A DNA stretch of 64,000 nucleotides from an uncultured Bacteroidales bacterium (lineage in GTDB: Bacteria; Bacteroidota; Bacteroidia; Bacteroidales; P3), in NCBI GenBank assembly GCA_910586395.1, contig CAJUFX010000001.1, forward strand, positions 322,733-386,732, in the 5' to 3' direction. The position numbers and the translations under genes were made by a program. Each line of letters begins with the position of its first letter. Within the stretch, counting starts at the first letter, position 1. The notes beneath the pieces were generated by a model. The model was not told the origin of the DNA. It saw nothing but the letters and a program-made list of their open reading frames with translations, and searched no databases. Positions 17,675 through 27,100 of this stretch are shown one piece after another.

Positions 17675-18688
17675 ATGGACAGATTATGTTTCCGGCGATG
17701 CGGCCGGCTTTTCCCGTGGGCTTGGCTTGTCCGTACGGGCGGGCGGAGAGCGGCCGTCGGCGGGCCGGCGGTCTTGATGTGGTGCGGGTTGACGGCCGCC
17801 GTCTTGGGCGGTCGCGGCCGCGCCGCCGAACCGACGCCGGTTTTTCCAACCTGCCTCCGGCCGAGTTTCAGAGGCCTGTATGTGGCCGACGCCGGCATCG
17901 GCCACCCGGCCCTGCTGGCGGCAAGCGGCCTGCCTGATGCGTCCGAATGCTTTCGGGGCGAGGCGGCGCGGGGCCGCCGCCGGCCATCCAAGCGACCGCC
18001 CACCGGCGATTTCGGACTAACGGACGGCACAGCCGACCGTTCCCCGCGCCGCCTGCGGTGGCAATCCGGCGCCTATGCCCACATCGGCTTCATCCCCGAA
18101 AACAAGAAAACAGGCTTAGGCGGCGCGCTGTCGTTCCAAAGGCAGACGTTCGCGTTGCACTACGAATTCGAAGGTTTTTCGCTCTACCATACCCATTCGG
18201 CCGGCCTGTCGTATGCCATGGCTTTTTCCGACCGCTGGCAGGGCGGCGTTTTCGTGCGCTACCGGCGGCGCAACAAGATCGAAGACCAGGCGGACAGGGG
18301 GGCCGTGGAAAGCGGCCTTTCGGTGGCCTGCCGGCTGGCGAACTGGGACCTCTCGTTCAAGGCCGCTTACGAGATACCGCTGCAAAGCCGCGGTATCTGG
18401 CAGCAGGCGTTGAGCCTGCTGCTCACGGCCGCCTACCGGCTGAGCGACGACCTGAGCATAGGCGTAGAGGTGGGTAAAGACATCCGCTACCCCGTAGAAG
18501 CGGCGGCCGCGGCCGCCTACCGCATCAAAGGCCGGTTCATGGTCTTCGGCCTTTGCGGCGTCTATCCGTTCCGTTTCAGCCTCGGCGGCGGCTACACATC
18601 CCCACGGCTCGACGTTCTGGCGGCCACGGCCTACCATCCGCCTCTCGGCGCGACGGGACAAATCAGCGTGTCATGGAAAGCCTGGTAA
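17675..18688 (+). CDS. Probable outer-membrane protein, uncharacterised
   Basis: 337 residues from the first ATG (17675); an ATG at 17777 would place the hydrophobic segment MWCGLTAAVLGG nearer the N-terminus and may be the real start. After a poorly conserved, Arg-rich region to about residue 125, the chain becomes a run of amphipathic strands (YAHIGFIPENKKTGLGGALS, FALHYEFEGFSLYH, FMVFGLCGVYPFRFSLGGGY) typical of barrels. It ends in SVSWKAW and overlaps the next gene by 16 bp, so they are co-translated. No known domain recognised. Confidence 0.6.
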   Translation: MDRLCFRRCGRLFPWAWLVRTGGRRAAVGGPAVLMWCGLTAAVLGGRGRAAEPTPVFPTCLRPSFRGLYVADAGIGHPALLAASGLPDASECFRGEAARGRRRPSKRPPTGDFGLTDGTADRSPRRLRWQSGAYAHIGFIPENKKTGLGGALSFQRQTFALHYEFEGFSLYHTHSAGLSYAMAFSDRWQGGVFVRYRRRNKIEDQADRGAVESGLSVACRLANWDLSFKAAYEIPLQSRGIWQQALSLLLTAAYRLSDDLSIGVEVGKDIRYPVEAAAAAAYRIKGRFMVFGLCGVYPFRFSLGGGYTSPRLDVLAATAYHPPLGATGQISVSWKAW

Positions 18689-21039
18689 GCCGCCGCGGAC
18701 GCGACACAGGACGCGACACAGGACGCAACACAAGACGCGACACAGGACGCAACACAGGACTCCATACCGCCTGCCATACCACCGACTGCACCGCAGGCGA
18801 CACCGCCATCCACACCGCCGCGCCGGTCGCCCGCCGACACGCGCTTATCCGTCTGGCCGCCGCCATCTGCCTGATCGTCCTCCAGCCACCGACAGGCGGT
18901 CAGGCCGACCCGCTGTCCGCCAAAACGCGGCCACCGGCAGCCGACACCACCCCAACGACACCCGTACCCGCACCGGCAGCCGACACCACACCAACAACAC
19001 CCTTACCCGCACCGGCAGCCGGAGCCATGCCGGAACCCCTCTTCGAAGCCTTGGCGGAAAACATCCTCGAAAGCCTTTCGGAATCCGACGACGAGACCGC
19101 CACCGCCCTCGCGCTCGAAACCTTGCAGGAACGGATCGCCCGACCGCTCCGCTTCAACACGTCCACTTACGACGAACTGGAGAGCCTGGGCCTCCTCTCG
19201 CCTTGGGAAATCGACGCCTTGCTGCGCTACCGCAACGCCTACGGCCCCATCACCGGTGCCCACGAACTGCATTACATCCCCGACTTCCCGTCCGAAAAAG
19301 CCCGCCGCCTCGCGCCTTTCCTGTCGTTTGAGCCGGCCACACCCCCCGAAAGCTTAGCGCAGACCATTAAACGCCGCGGCCGCCACGAACTCGCGCTGCG
19401 CTACGGCCGCGCGCTATACCGCAGCAAGGCCTACACCGAAAACCGCTATGCCGGCACGCCCGACGCGGCCGCCCTCCGCTACCGCTTCCAAGCCGAAAAC
19501 CGCCTGCAAATCGGGCTTGCCTTGGAAAAAGACGCCGGCGAAAAACGCATCCCCGACAGCTGGGCCGGCTTCATCGCCTTGGGCGACGCCGCCCCAAACA
19601 CCCAAGGACACCCGCGCGCCGGCGCCCTCAAATCGTGGATTATCGGCACCTATAAACTCCATTTCGGCTATGGCCTGCATCTCGGCGGCGGCCTGTTCGG
19701 CGGGGGCCTCGACGCCGAGATGCTCGCCCGCCCCGGCAACGGCCTCAAACCATTCGCCTCCACGGCCGAAAGCGGCTATTTCAGCGGATCGGCCGTCTGT
19801 CTCCAAGCCGCCCGACGCACCGAAGTCACGCTGTTCTACAGTTACCGTAAAATCGACGCCGCCGTGGAAGACGGCCTTATCACGAGCCTGCCCGCGGGCG
19901 GCTATCACCGCACCGACGCCGAATGCGAAAAACGCCGGCGCGCCGTCCAACAGGTTGGCGGGCTGGCCGTCGAGCAAGCCTTCCGCCACGCCAAAATCGG
20001 AATGACGCTCAGTTACACATTCTTAGACAAGCCCTACCAGCCGAAATCCGCCCTCTACAATCAATTTAACCGGCTTTCCGACAAAGTCCTGGGCGGCGGC
20101 TTCCACTACCGCGCGCTTTGGCGGTCGCTCCATTTTTACGGCGAACTCGGCTGGAGTTGCATTTTCAACACCCCCGAACCCAACAACGCCCCCGCGCCCC
20201 ACCCCCGCCCAACCGCCGTCTCGGCCGCCCTTTTCCAAGGCCTGCAATGGAAAGTCCACCCGCGTTTCAGCCTCGCCGCCCAATGGCGGCACTATCCGCG
20301 CACGTACGGCGGCTATTTCGTCCACGCGCCGGGGCGGCAGTCCAAGGCTTACAACGAATCCGGATTCGGCTGTCTGGCCCGCACCAACTTCTCCGACCGT
20401 CTGCACTTGGACGCCGCGGTCGATTTCGCCCTCCACGGTTGGTTCTCATATCCCAAAAAGCCACCGTTTACCGACCGGCGTTACGACCTCAAACTCCATT
20501 ACGCCGCCCGCCGACACGCCTTGCAGGTTTACGCCCTATACCAATACCGCCAATCCGCCTCCAACACCCCGTCCGCCGGCAACAACGCCGCCGAAGCCGC
20601 CGCATCCGCCGCCGGCACCCTGCACGTCCTGCGGCTGCACCTCGCCTACGACAGCCCTTGCGGCTTTCTGTACCAAAGCCGGCTGGAATGCCGAAACTTC
20701 GCCAAAGGCTGGCTGATCTATCAGGATTTCGGCTACCGTCTGCCCTCCGGCAAATTCAGCGGCAACCTGAGGTTCGCGCTTTTCCAGACCGCCTCGAACC
20801 AAGAGCGCTTCTACGCCTACGAATCGGACCTGCTCTACGCCGCCGCCTTTCCCGCCTATGCCGGCCGCGGCCACCGTCTCTATATTTTGATCCGCTACAA
20901 GCCGTTCCGCTTCATGACCCTCGAAGCGCGTTACGCCCATACGCTTTACGATCACAGTTTTACGAGCGGAAACGGTCTAAACGAAAGCCCCGGCGGCCTC
21001 CGTCCCGAAATCAAATGCCAAATCCGCTTCACGTTTTAA
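18673..21039 (+). CDS. Helix-hairpin-helix domain outer-membrane protein
   Basis: 788 residues from ATG 18673. Order: a repeat-encoded Arg/Asp/Thr-rich segment, a hydrophobic signal core at about 57-72 (ALIRLAAAICLIVLQ), a Pro/Thr linker (88-118), a ComEA-like helix-hairpin-helix region at 161-220 (FNTSTYDELESLGLLSPWEI, then GPITGAHELHYIPDF), then a large region of barrel-like strands to residue 788 (ending IKCQIRFTF). This HHH-plus-barrel plan recurs in Bacteroidota as an uncharacterised outer-membrane family. The HHH module suggests DNA binding or uptake, which is inference. The unusually long N-region before the signal core is odd; I see no alternative ATG after it. Confidence 0.7.
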   Translation: MESLVSRRGRDTGRDTGRNTRRDTGRNTGLHTACHTTDCTAGDTAIHTAAPVARRHALIRLAAAICLIVLQPPTGGQADPLSAKTRPPAADTTPTTPVPAPAADTTPTTPLPAPAAGAMPEPLFEALAENILESLSESDDETATALALETLQERIARPLRFNTSTYDELESLGLLSPWEIDALLRYRNAYGPITGAHELHYIPDFPSEKARRLAPFLSFEPATPPESLAQTIKRRGRHELALRYGRALYRSKAYTENRYAGTPDAAALRYRFQAENRLQIGLALEKDAGEKRIPDSWAGFIALGDAAPNTQGHPRAGALKSWIIGTYKLHFGYGLHLGGGLFGGGLDAEMLARPGNGLKPFASTAESGYFSGSAVCLQAARRTEVTLFYSYRKIDAAVEDGLITSLPAGGYHRTDAECEKRRRAVQQVGGLAVEQAFRHAKIGMTLSYTFLDKPYQPKSALYNQFNRLSDKVLGGGFHYRALWRSLHFYGELGWSCIFNTPEPNNAPAPHPRPTAVSAALFQGLQWKVHPRFSLAAQWRHYPRTYGGYFVHAPGRQSKAYNESGFGCLARTNFSDRLHLDAAVDFALHGWFSYPKKPPFTDRRYDLKLHYAARRHALQVYALYQYRQSASNTPSAGNNAAEAAASAAGTLHVLRLHLAYDSPCGFLYQSRLECRNFAKGWLIYQDFGYRLPSGKFSGNLRFALFQTASNQERFYAYESDLLYAAAFPAYAGRGHRLYILIRYKPFRFMTLEARYAHTLYDHSFTSGNGLNESPGGLRPEIKCQIRFTF
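18698..18757 (+). repeat. Five 12-bp tandem repeats in coding sequence
   Basis: Five 12-bp units of the type GACGCGACACAG in frame in the next gene, encoding RDTG/RNTG four-residue repeats. A second in-frame repeat, 39 bp twice (18937-18975 and 18976-19014), encodes a Pro/Thr-rich linker. Confidence 0.85.
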
Positions 21040-21050
21040 GTTTTATTTAT

Positions 21051-21058
21051 TACCTTTG
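21051..21058 (+). promoter_or_regulatory. -7 promoter element before the sugar transferase gene
   Basis: TACCTTTG, 45 bp before the ATG at 21103, just after the previous stop codon. The -33 region is not convincing. Confidence 0.55.
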
Positions 21059-21102
21059 CGTACTTTGTGTGTTATTGAAAATACCGTCTTGACATAAGAA
21101 AC

Positions 21103-21660
21103 ATGTACGCGACCAAGACCAAGCGCCTACTCGACCTCCTATTCGCCTGCATTCTGCTGATATTATGCCTGCCGGTCATCCTGTGTACGATGTTCGTTTC
21201 CGCCATCGCCCAGCGGACTTTCAAGGTTATCTTCATCCAGACCCGCATCGGCTATGGCAACCGCCCGTTCAAAATCATCAAACTCCGCACGATGTCGAAC
21301 GAAAAAGACGGAGACGGGCATCTCCTGTCGGACGAAGACCGCACCCCGCCTTTCGGCACTTTCCTCAGAAGGACTTCTTTAGACGAATTGCCTCAGTTGA
21401 TTAACGTCATAAAAGGGGATATGTCGCTTATCGGGCCGCGCCCCTTTACCCCGGCAGACTGCGCCCGCTACGGTACGCCCGAACAGATGACCGTCCGCCA
21501 CAGCATACGTCCCGGTCTGACCGGCTTGGCGCAAATCCACGGCCGTAACGCCATCGACTTCGAGCATCGCATCCGCTACGACCTCTTTTATGTGCATCAC
21601 GTTTCCTTTGGCCTCGATTGCGGCATTTTCTTCCACACAGCCAACGTGGTGTTGGAATAA
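21103..21660 (+). CDS. Bacterial sugar-phosphate (phosphoglycosyl) transferase
   Basis: 185 residues, the small PglC-like form with one N-terminal membrane segment (about 9-33). Motifs: FIQTRIGYGNRPFKIIKLRT, the catalytic Asp-Glu dyad in TSLDELPQLINVIKGDMSLI (Asp94, Glu95), GPRPFTP, and RPGLTGLAQIHGRNAI. It transfers a sugar phosphate to undecaprenyl phosphate, the first membrane step of capsule, O-antigen or glycoprotein glycan synthesis. No other glycan gene lies nearby, so its pathway cannot be named. Own promoter at 21051. Confidence 0.92.
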   Translation: MYATKTKRLLDLLFACILLILCLPVILCTMFVSAIAQRTFKVIFIQTRIGYGNRPFKIIKLRTMSNEKDGDGHLLSDEDRTPPFGTFLRRTSLDELPQLINVIKGDMSLIGPRPFTPADCARYGTPEQMTVRHSIRPGLTGLAQIHGRNAIDFEHRIRYDLFYVHHVSFGLDCGIFFHTANVVLE

Positions 21661-21661
21661 C

Positions 21662-21694
21662 GACCCGACTGACCCGACTGACCCGACTGACCCG
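21662..21694 (+). repeat. 9-bp tandem repeat between convergent genes
   Basis: Three and a half copies of GACCCGACT directly after the transferase stop. No T tract, so not an obvious terminator. Confidence 0.8.
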
Positions 21695-21752
21695 GCATGC
21701 CCAAGCCGCCACTCCTCCGTGCCGGACACCGCCCGCCCGAACACTTGAAACT

Positions 21753-23543
21753 TTACTCCATCAACGTACTCAAAGCCACGGTGCCTATGCCGGCATTGTT
21801 GCCCACCACAGGCGTCACCTGCCCGATAAACGCGGGTTCGCGCCCCGTCAGTGCCTTAAGCCTCGGAATCAAGGCCTCCGCCACCGGCTTGGAGGCCGCA
21901 TCGGTATATTCCACGGCATAAGCGTGCAACCGCCCCGTTTTCAGCTTTTTTTCAACGATTTTCAATATCCGGTCAATGCTCTTGCCCTGATTGGCCGCCG
22001 TGAACAACACGCTACCCTTGCCGTTCCGGTCGGGCGTGATGACCGGCGCCAAGCCTAAAGCCGTAGCCAAAAAGCCTTTCATTCGGCCGATGCGCCCCCC
22101 CTTGACGAAATACTTGACGGTCTTGGTCATCGCATACACATTCGACTGCGCGCACCAAAGCGGAATCAGCCGCTTCAAATCCTCGAAACTGAACCCCTTG
22201 TCCAAGGCTTCCACAACGCGCAAGGCCACAAGCCCTTCCGCCCCGGCCAACGTCTTGGTGTCGAAGACGGCGATCGGCACGCCGGTCTGCATCTGCACTT
22301 TCTTGGCCATATCGACGAAAGCCTGATGCGTGCCGCTCAATCCCGATGAAATGTTGAGCACGATGACGGCCTTATAATAAGTAGCGATATAAGACAGTTT
22401 GTTGTAGATGTTCTTCAAGGCCGGCAACGACGTCCTGGGATAAGGCTTTTTCGTGGCCAAATAGTCGTAAAAGTCATCATGCTTGAGCGTTACCCCATCC
22501 AAAAAGAGGCTGTCCCCCAACTGCACCTGCAACGGCACATGGTGTATCTGATGTTTGAAGCGGATTTCCGCATCCAAGTCGGACGTGCTGTCCACAACCA
22601 CCGCGATGTCATGCCGGCGGTGTGCCTTGATTTCCACCTGAAACGCCATGTCGTCCACCTTGCTCGTCTGTATCTGCGCGCGTTCGCTCAACCGGCGCAC
22701 GGCAACCTCCGGCTCGTCGGTATGGACATGAATACGCACCTTGCCGCTGTTCCCGGCCACGACGACACTGTCGCCCAAGACTTCCAAATCATGTTTGAGC
22801 GCATCCTTGTCGATGTTTTCACCAACCGCCAGGGCTTCCGTACAATAACGGAACGTCATGACCGCATCCTCGTCGTCGGCCACGTTCAATTCCGGCAACA
22901 CGTTCTGCCGCGCCCCCGCCAGTTCCTTCATGTCGGCCTTGAGCGCGAAATCCAGCATGCCCTTGGCGAAAAAAACAAAGCCCTGCGCGCCGGCATCCAC
23001 GAGGCCCGCGCCGCCCTTGTGCCGGCCACGGGTACTTTCCAGCGCCTCCAACACCTTTTGATAAGGTTCGGTCATCAGCACCACGAAATCGTTGATGCGC
23101 GCATCCAGCAGGCGTTGCAAATCATCCGTCCAGGCTTTGAACATCGACAGAATCGTTCCCTCCACCGGATGCGACAAAGCGGCATACGTAAAATTGACAG
23201 CCCCGACCGCGCAACGAACGAAATCCCGCACGTTGACCTTGGGGTAAGCCTGCAATTCCAGACTGAGCCCCTGCACGAACTGCGCCACGATGATGCCCGA
23301 ATTGCCGCGCGCCCCCGTCAAAGCCGCGTCGGCCATATCGGCCAACGTCTTGTTCAACTTTTTGGACGGTTTCACGGCATCGATGATGGACTGCATCGTA
23401 GAGGCCATATTCGAACCCGTATCGCCGTCCGGCACCGGAAACACATTGATTTTATTCAGATAAGCATAATTCTCTATAATGCCTTTGGCGCCCGCCAAGA
23501 ACATATAGTAGAAATTCTGTCCGTTAATATATTCGTACTTCAT
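21753..23543 (-). CDS. DhaL-DegV fusion protein (FakA-FakB-like fatty-acid kinase)
   Basis: 596 residues. Residues 1-200: DhaL/DAK2 kinase domain with the ATP/Mg motif DGDTGSN (39-45) and GARGNSGII. Residues about 230-300: the middle region of FakA/YloV proteins (FRYCTEALAV, VVVAGNSGKVRIHVHTDEPE). Residues about 313-596: DegV/FakB lipid-binding fold (VVVDSTSDLD, YPRTSLP, NISSGLSGTHQAF, FFVKGGRIG-like YFVKGGRIGRMKGF). In Firmicutes FakA phosphorylates fatty acids presented by separate FakB proteins; here both are in one chain, suggesting a self-contained acyl-phosphate-forming enzyme. The function is inferred from domains. Transcribed alone, with a promoter about 170 bp upstream. Confidence 0.88.
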   Translation of the reverse strand: MKYEYINGQNFYYMFLAGAKGIIENYAYLNKINVFPVPDGDTGSNMASTMQSIIDAVKPSKKLNKTLADMADAALTGARGNSGIIVAQFVQGLSLELQAYPKVNVRDFVRCAVGAVNFTYAALSHPVEGTILSMFKAWTDDLQRLLDARINDFVVLMTEPYQKVLEALESTRGRHKGGAGLVDAGAQGFVFFAKGMLDFALKADMKELAGARQNVLPELNVADDEDAVMTFRYCTEALAVGENIDKDALKHDLEVLGDSVVVAGNSGKVRIHVHTDEPEVAVRRLSERAQIQTSKVDDMAFQVEIKAHRRHDIAVVVDSTSDLDAEIRFKHQIHHVPLQVQLGDSLFLDGVTLKHDDFYDYLATKKPYPRTSLPALKNIYNKLSYIATYYKAVIVLNISSGLSGTHQAFVDMAKKVQMQTGVPIAVFDTKTLAGAEGLVALRVVEALDKGFSFEDLKRLIPLWCAQSNVYAMTKTVKYFVKGGRIGRMKGFLATALGLAPVITPDRNGKGSVLFTAANQGKSIDRILKIVEKKLKTGRLHAYAVEYTDAASKPVAEALIPRLKALTGREPAFIGQVTPVVGNNAGIGTVALSTLME

Positions 23544-23711
23544 AGTTTTCCTTTTTTAGCGGCAACGGGCAGCACGCCCCGACGAACCCGCCGACGGCCA
23601 CAACTCCGGGCCGTAGCCCCTTGTCGAACCGCAAGCCCTTTTTCCGGGCGAAACCCGGCCGATGCCGACAACCTCCCCCGCAACAAGCCTGCCAACTGAC
23701 AAAATATCTGA

Positions 23712-23719
23712 CAAAGTTA
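23712..23719 (-). promoter_or_regulatory. -7 element for the DhaL-DegV gene
   Basis: Minus-strand TAACTTTG, giving a leader of about 160 nt. No clear TTTG at -33. Confidence 0.5.
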
Positions 23720-24142
23720 CAAATTTAAGCCGATTAACCCACCATATCCCGCACCGATTCCCCCTTTCATCCGCCATAAACCTAAAAAGAAAATCCCCGC
23801 CTCCCCATTCCGCAAGGGTTTGGCACGGAAATGGCAATGCATCGGCCGACCGTTCCGATCAAAAGACGGTTGAGAACCGCCCCACCCGACCGGATAACCG
23901 TTGCGGACGGCATCAAAAAAAACACCGTCGGAAAAATCAAAGCAATGAAAACAGTTACAAATACATATAAACAGCCGTTATACACCGTTAAACCCGTTCT
24001 AATAAAACGTTTCCATGAGAAGCCCGCTTTTTCCATGCTTTTTCCTTATTATTGTATTCCGATTGACGATGGCGTGCCATATTACCATCCGGCCGCAAAA
24101 ACAAGCCTGACAATCAAGCAAAACCGAAAAACATTTCATACC
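23720..24142 (+). other. Gap before the X1 cargo gene
   Basis: The X1 reading frame stays open from 23831 but carries no signal peptide there. I see no other gene, no strong promoter and no stable hairpin in this 420-bp stretch. Confidence 0.5.
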
Positions 24143-27100
24143 ATGCGTATATATATGAGACAAACAATCTTAGCTCTAAGTTTGGCAGTCAGCATTTTAA
24201 GCCAAAGCCACCTCCAAGCCCAGCAAACGGCCGAATTCGTGATTCCGGCCAACAGTTACCAACTCACGTCAACCGCCGGCACGTTTACCGACATCGCCGA
24301 CAATCCGGCCACCGTCAAACTCGGCGAAACGCTGCCGGCCGGTACGGCCTTGAAAGACGGTTTCTTCGTAAACGCGCCCAACGAGCCCTTCGTAACCCAT
24401 AAAGCCGACAAGACCAAAACCGATCCCGGCTTTCCGCTCGGCTTCGAGTTCAACTTCTGCGGCAAAAATATGACGCACTTCACAATTTGCGCCTCGGGCG
24501 GCCTCCATTTCGGCGCGGACGCGGACATCCCGCAAGCCCAGAGTTCGGCGTGGACTACCAACGCGATGACGGCGGATTACCAAAACATCCTGACCGTTTC
24601 CACACAGGACGCCAACCAAAAGAAAGATACGGTGTTGTCCATCGCGGACAAGGCACCGGCCATGTACCTGCTTGATGGCGAAGCCGGACAAAAAGTCCTG
24701 ACCGTACAATACACCTACGCCGTCAACAACGATGAATGGATTTACCAAATTAAAGTTTATGAAAAGACCGGCCGCATGGAACTCATCGTGGGCGACCTGA
24801 AGACCGACCATGCCGGCGACAGCGAATACCGCCTGTTTTTCGGACTGGTCGAGAACGGCAACATGATTATCAAAGACGATCCGCTCAAAACGCTGAATCT
24901 CACTTACAGCCAACACACCCATAAGATTGGATTCAACCAAACCGCCGCCTCGGCCTGGGATGCATTCACCACCACGACAAGCTCCTACAACGGCATGTCC
25001 GTCACCGCCGCTTCCAAACCGGAATCCGGGCGTACGCTCGCCTTTACCCTGCCCGACTGCAGCGGCTCTTCCTGTCTGAAACCAGAGGCTTACACCTTTG
25101 AGACAACCGCCATCAGCAAAACGCGGTTTTCGGGAAAGATCGCTTACGACAAATCCAAAATCACCCCGAACGAATTGGCCGGTACGGGCACCGTCGTCGC
25201 CGTACTCTCCACCTCCGAAACGCCGGATTACACGCTGACGGACGGCACCTATTACCGCGCGGGCGACCCAATCGGCAACCACCGCGTCCTGCTCAACGCC
25301 AAGCCGGGTTATCAAATCCGAAACGGTGCCATCAGCGGCAATATAGCCCCCCTTACGCTCGCCGACAGCAACCTGACGCCCGGCACCCCCTACTACCTAC
25401 ATATCTATTCGATGAATTACCAATGTCTGAAGGCGCCGGCTTATTCCGACCTCTGCCAGACCTTCCGTTTCACGAGTTCACTGGAATTGCCGAAAAAACT
25501 GAGCGCGGGCCTGCCGACCCCGACCGCCGTCCCCCTGACCGTGCAGTCGGCCGGCGAAGGCTTCGGCCTCGTATTGCTCAAAAGCCCGAACACGAAACCC
25601 ATTGCGTTGAGCGGCCAACTCAAGGCCGGCGACAAATTCGGTGAAGCCGAAGTCCTGACCGTGATCGATCAGGCAACGGAAACCCAATTCGATGCCCCGC
25701 TGGCGGCCGGCGAAGGAACCTATATCCTGGCCGTTTCCGCCACCGGCCTCAGCGGCGACGCCCCGGTTTACGCCTCCGACTTTCTGGCCGTCCCCGTACG
25801 CGCCGCCTACGACGGCCTACCCGTATTCGACGATTTCGCCAAGGAAGCATTTACCTACGGCAGCCCGACGGAATACAAACGCCTGCCCTTCGGATGGAGC
25901 CGGGAGACGGCCTTTCCCGACGGACAATTCGAAAAAGCGTTCGGGCTCGGCCGTGTCAACGAGACGGATCCCACCGCCCTCGTTTCCGTTTATCCCGATT
26001 TGGACAAAGCCCAAGATGCGGAGAATTTTTGGGCCGATGTCGTCACACCGGCTTTCGTCTGCCCGAACGACATCATCCAGGTCACGTTCCAAACGTCTTA
26101 TCACAAACCGGCCACTCAGGGTGACGCGCAACGCTACACGCCCGGCGCAAGCGACCGCGTGCGTATCGCTTACTCGGCAGACGGCGGCGAATGGATCGAC
26201 GTCCTTGACTTGAAAGGTAACGACGACGAGTTCCCGCAAATCACCCCGCAAGGCCGCTACACGCTGACCGCCATGATTTCGAAAATCACGCCCGGTACCA
26301 TATTACGCATCCGTTACAGTTATTGTTCGCCCGCCCAAAGCACGGGCAGCGAAGTCGCCCCCGTCATGAACACCATCCATAACGTGACCGTCATCGAGGG
26401 CAAGGCTTGTGAAGCGCCGAAAAACTTCGTTTGCGTCGATAGCCTGACCACCGACGGCAGCCTGACGTTCCGCTGGTTCGACAACAACCTGCCGCAGGCC
26501 CCCAATTTCATCATCGCCTACCGCGAGACGGCCGATGAAAACGGCTGGAAATACCGCCGTGTCAAAGCCAACGCCAACGGCAGTCTGGAAACGCCCATCG
26601 ACGGTCTGATTCCCGATCTGACCGCCGCGACGCCCTACACGGTTAAAGTGGCCGCCCTCTGCGGCGCACGGGACACGTCTTTCTATACCGAATCGCTGAC
26701 GGCACGTACGGCCGCCTCGCTTCCTTACGAAGAGAGCATGGCGCAGACCGGCAGCGGCAACACGGCGCAAACGCCGTTCGACCGCGGCGTCAAAGCCTAT
26801 ACGGGCGTCATCGGCGGCCCGTTGACGGAATCGGCCACAGGTTGGTCTCAGACGACCACTTCCGACCCTTATAACCGCGCCATAGCCGTCAGCATAGGTG
26901 ACTTCACCTCCGATGCCTGGCTCATGCTGCCGGATGTCTTCATCGCCGAAACGGGCGACTTCACGCCTAAGTCGCTCAACTTCACGCTCAGCAGCTTCAA
27001 CGCCGACAAGCAAAAAGGCGTCCGCCCCAACTACGATGACACCAAACTGCACGTGCTGGCCTCCAAAAACGGCATCTTCACACGCGGCGACATCATAAAG

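Noticed and set aside
23662-23970. Possible 102-codon gene before X1
   Set aside because: Low-complexity Pro/Ser/Arg composition, no ribosome site or domain, and it overlaps the DhaL-DegV promoter region on the other strand.
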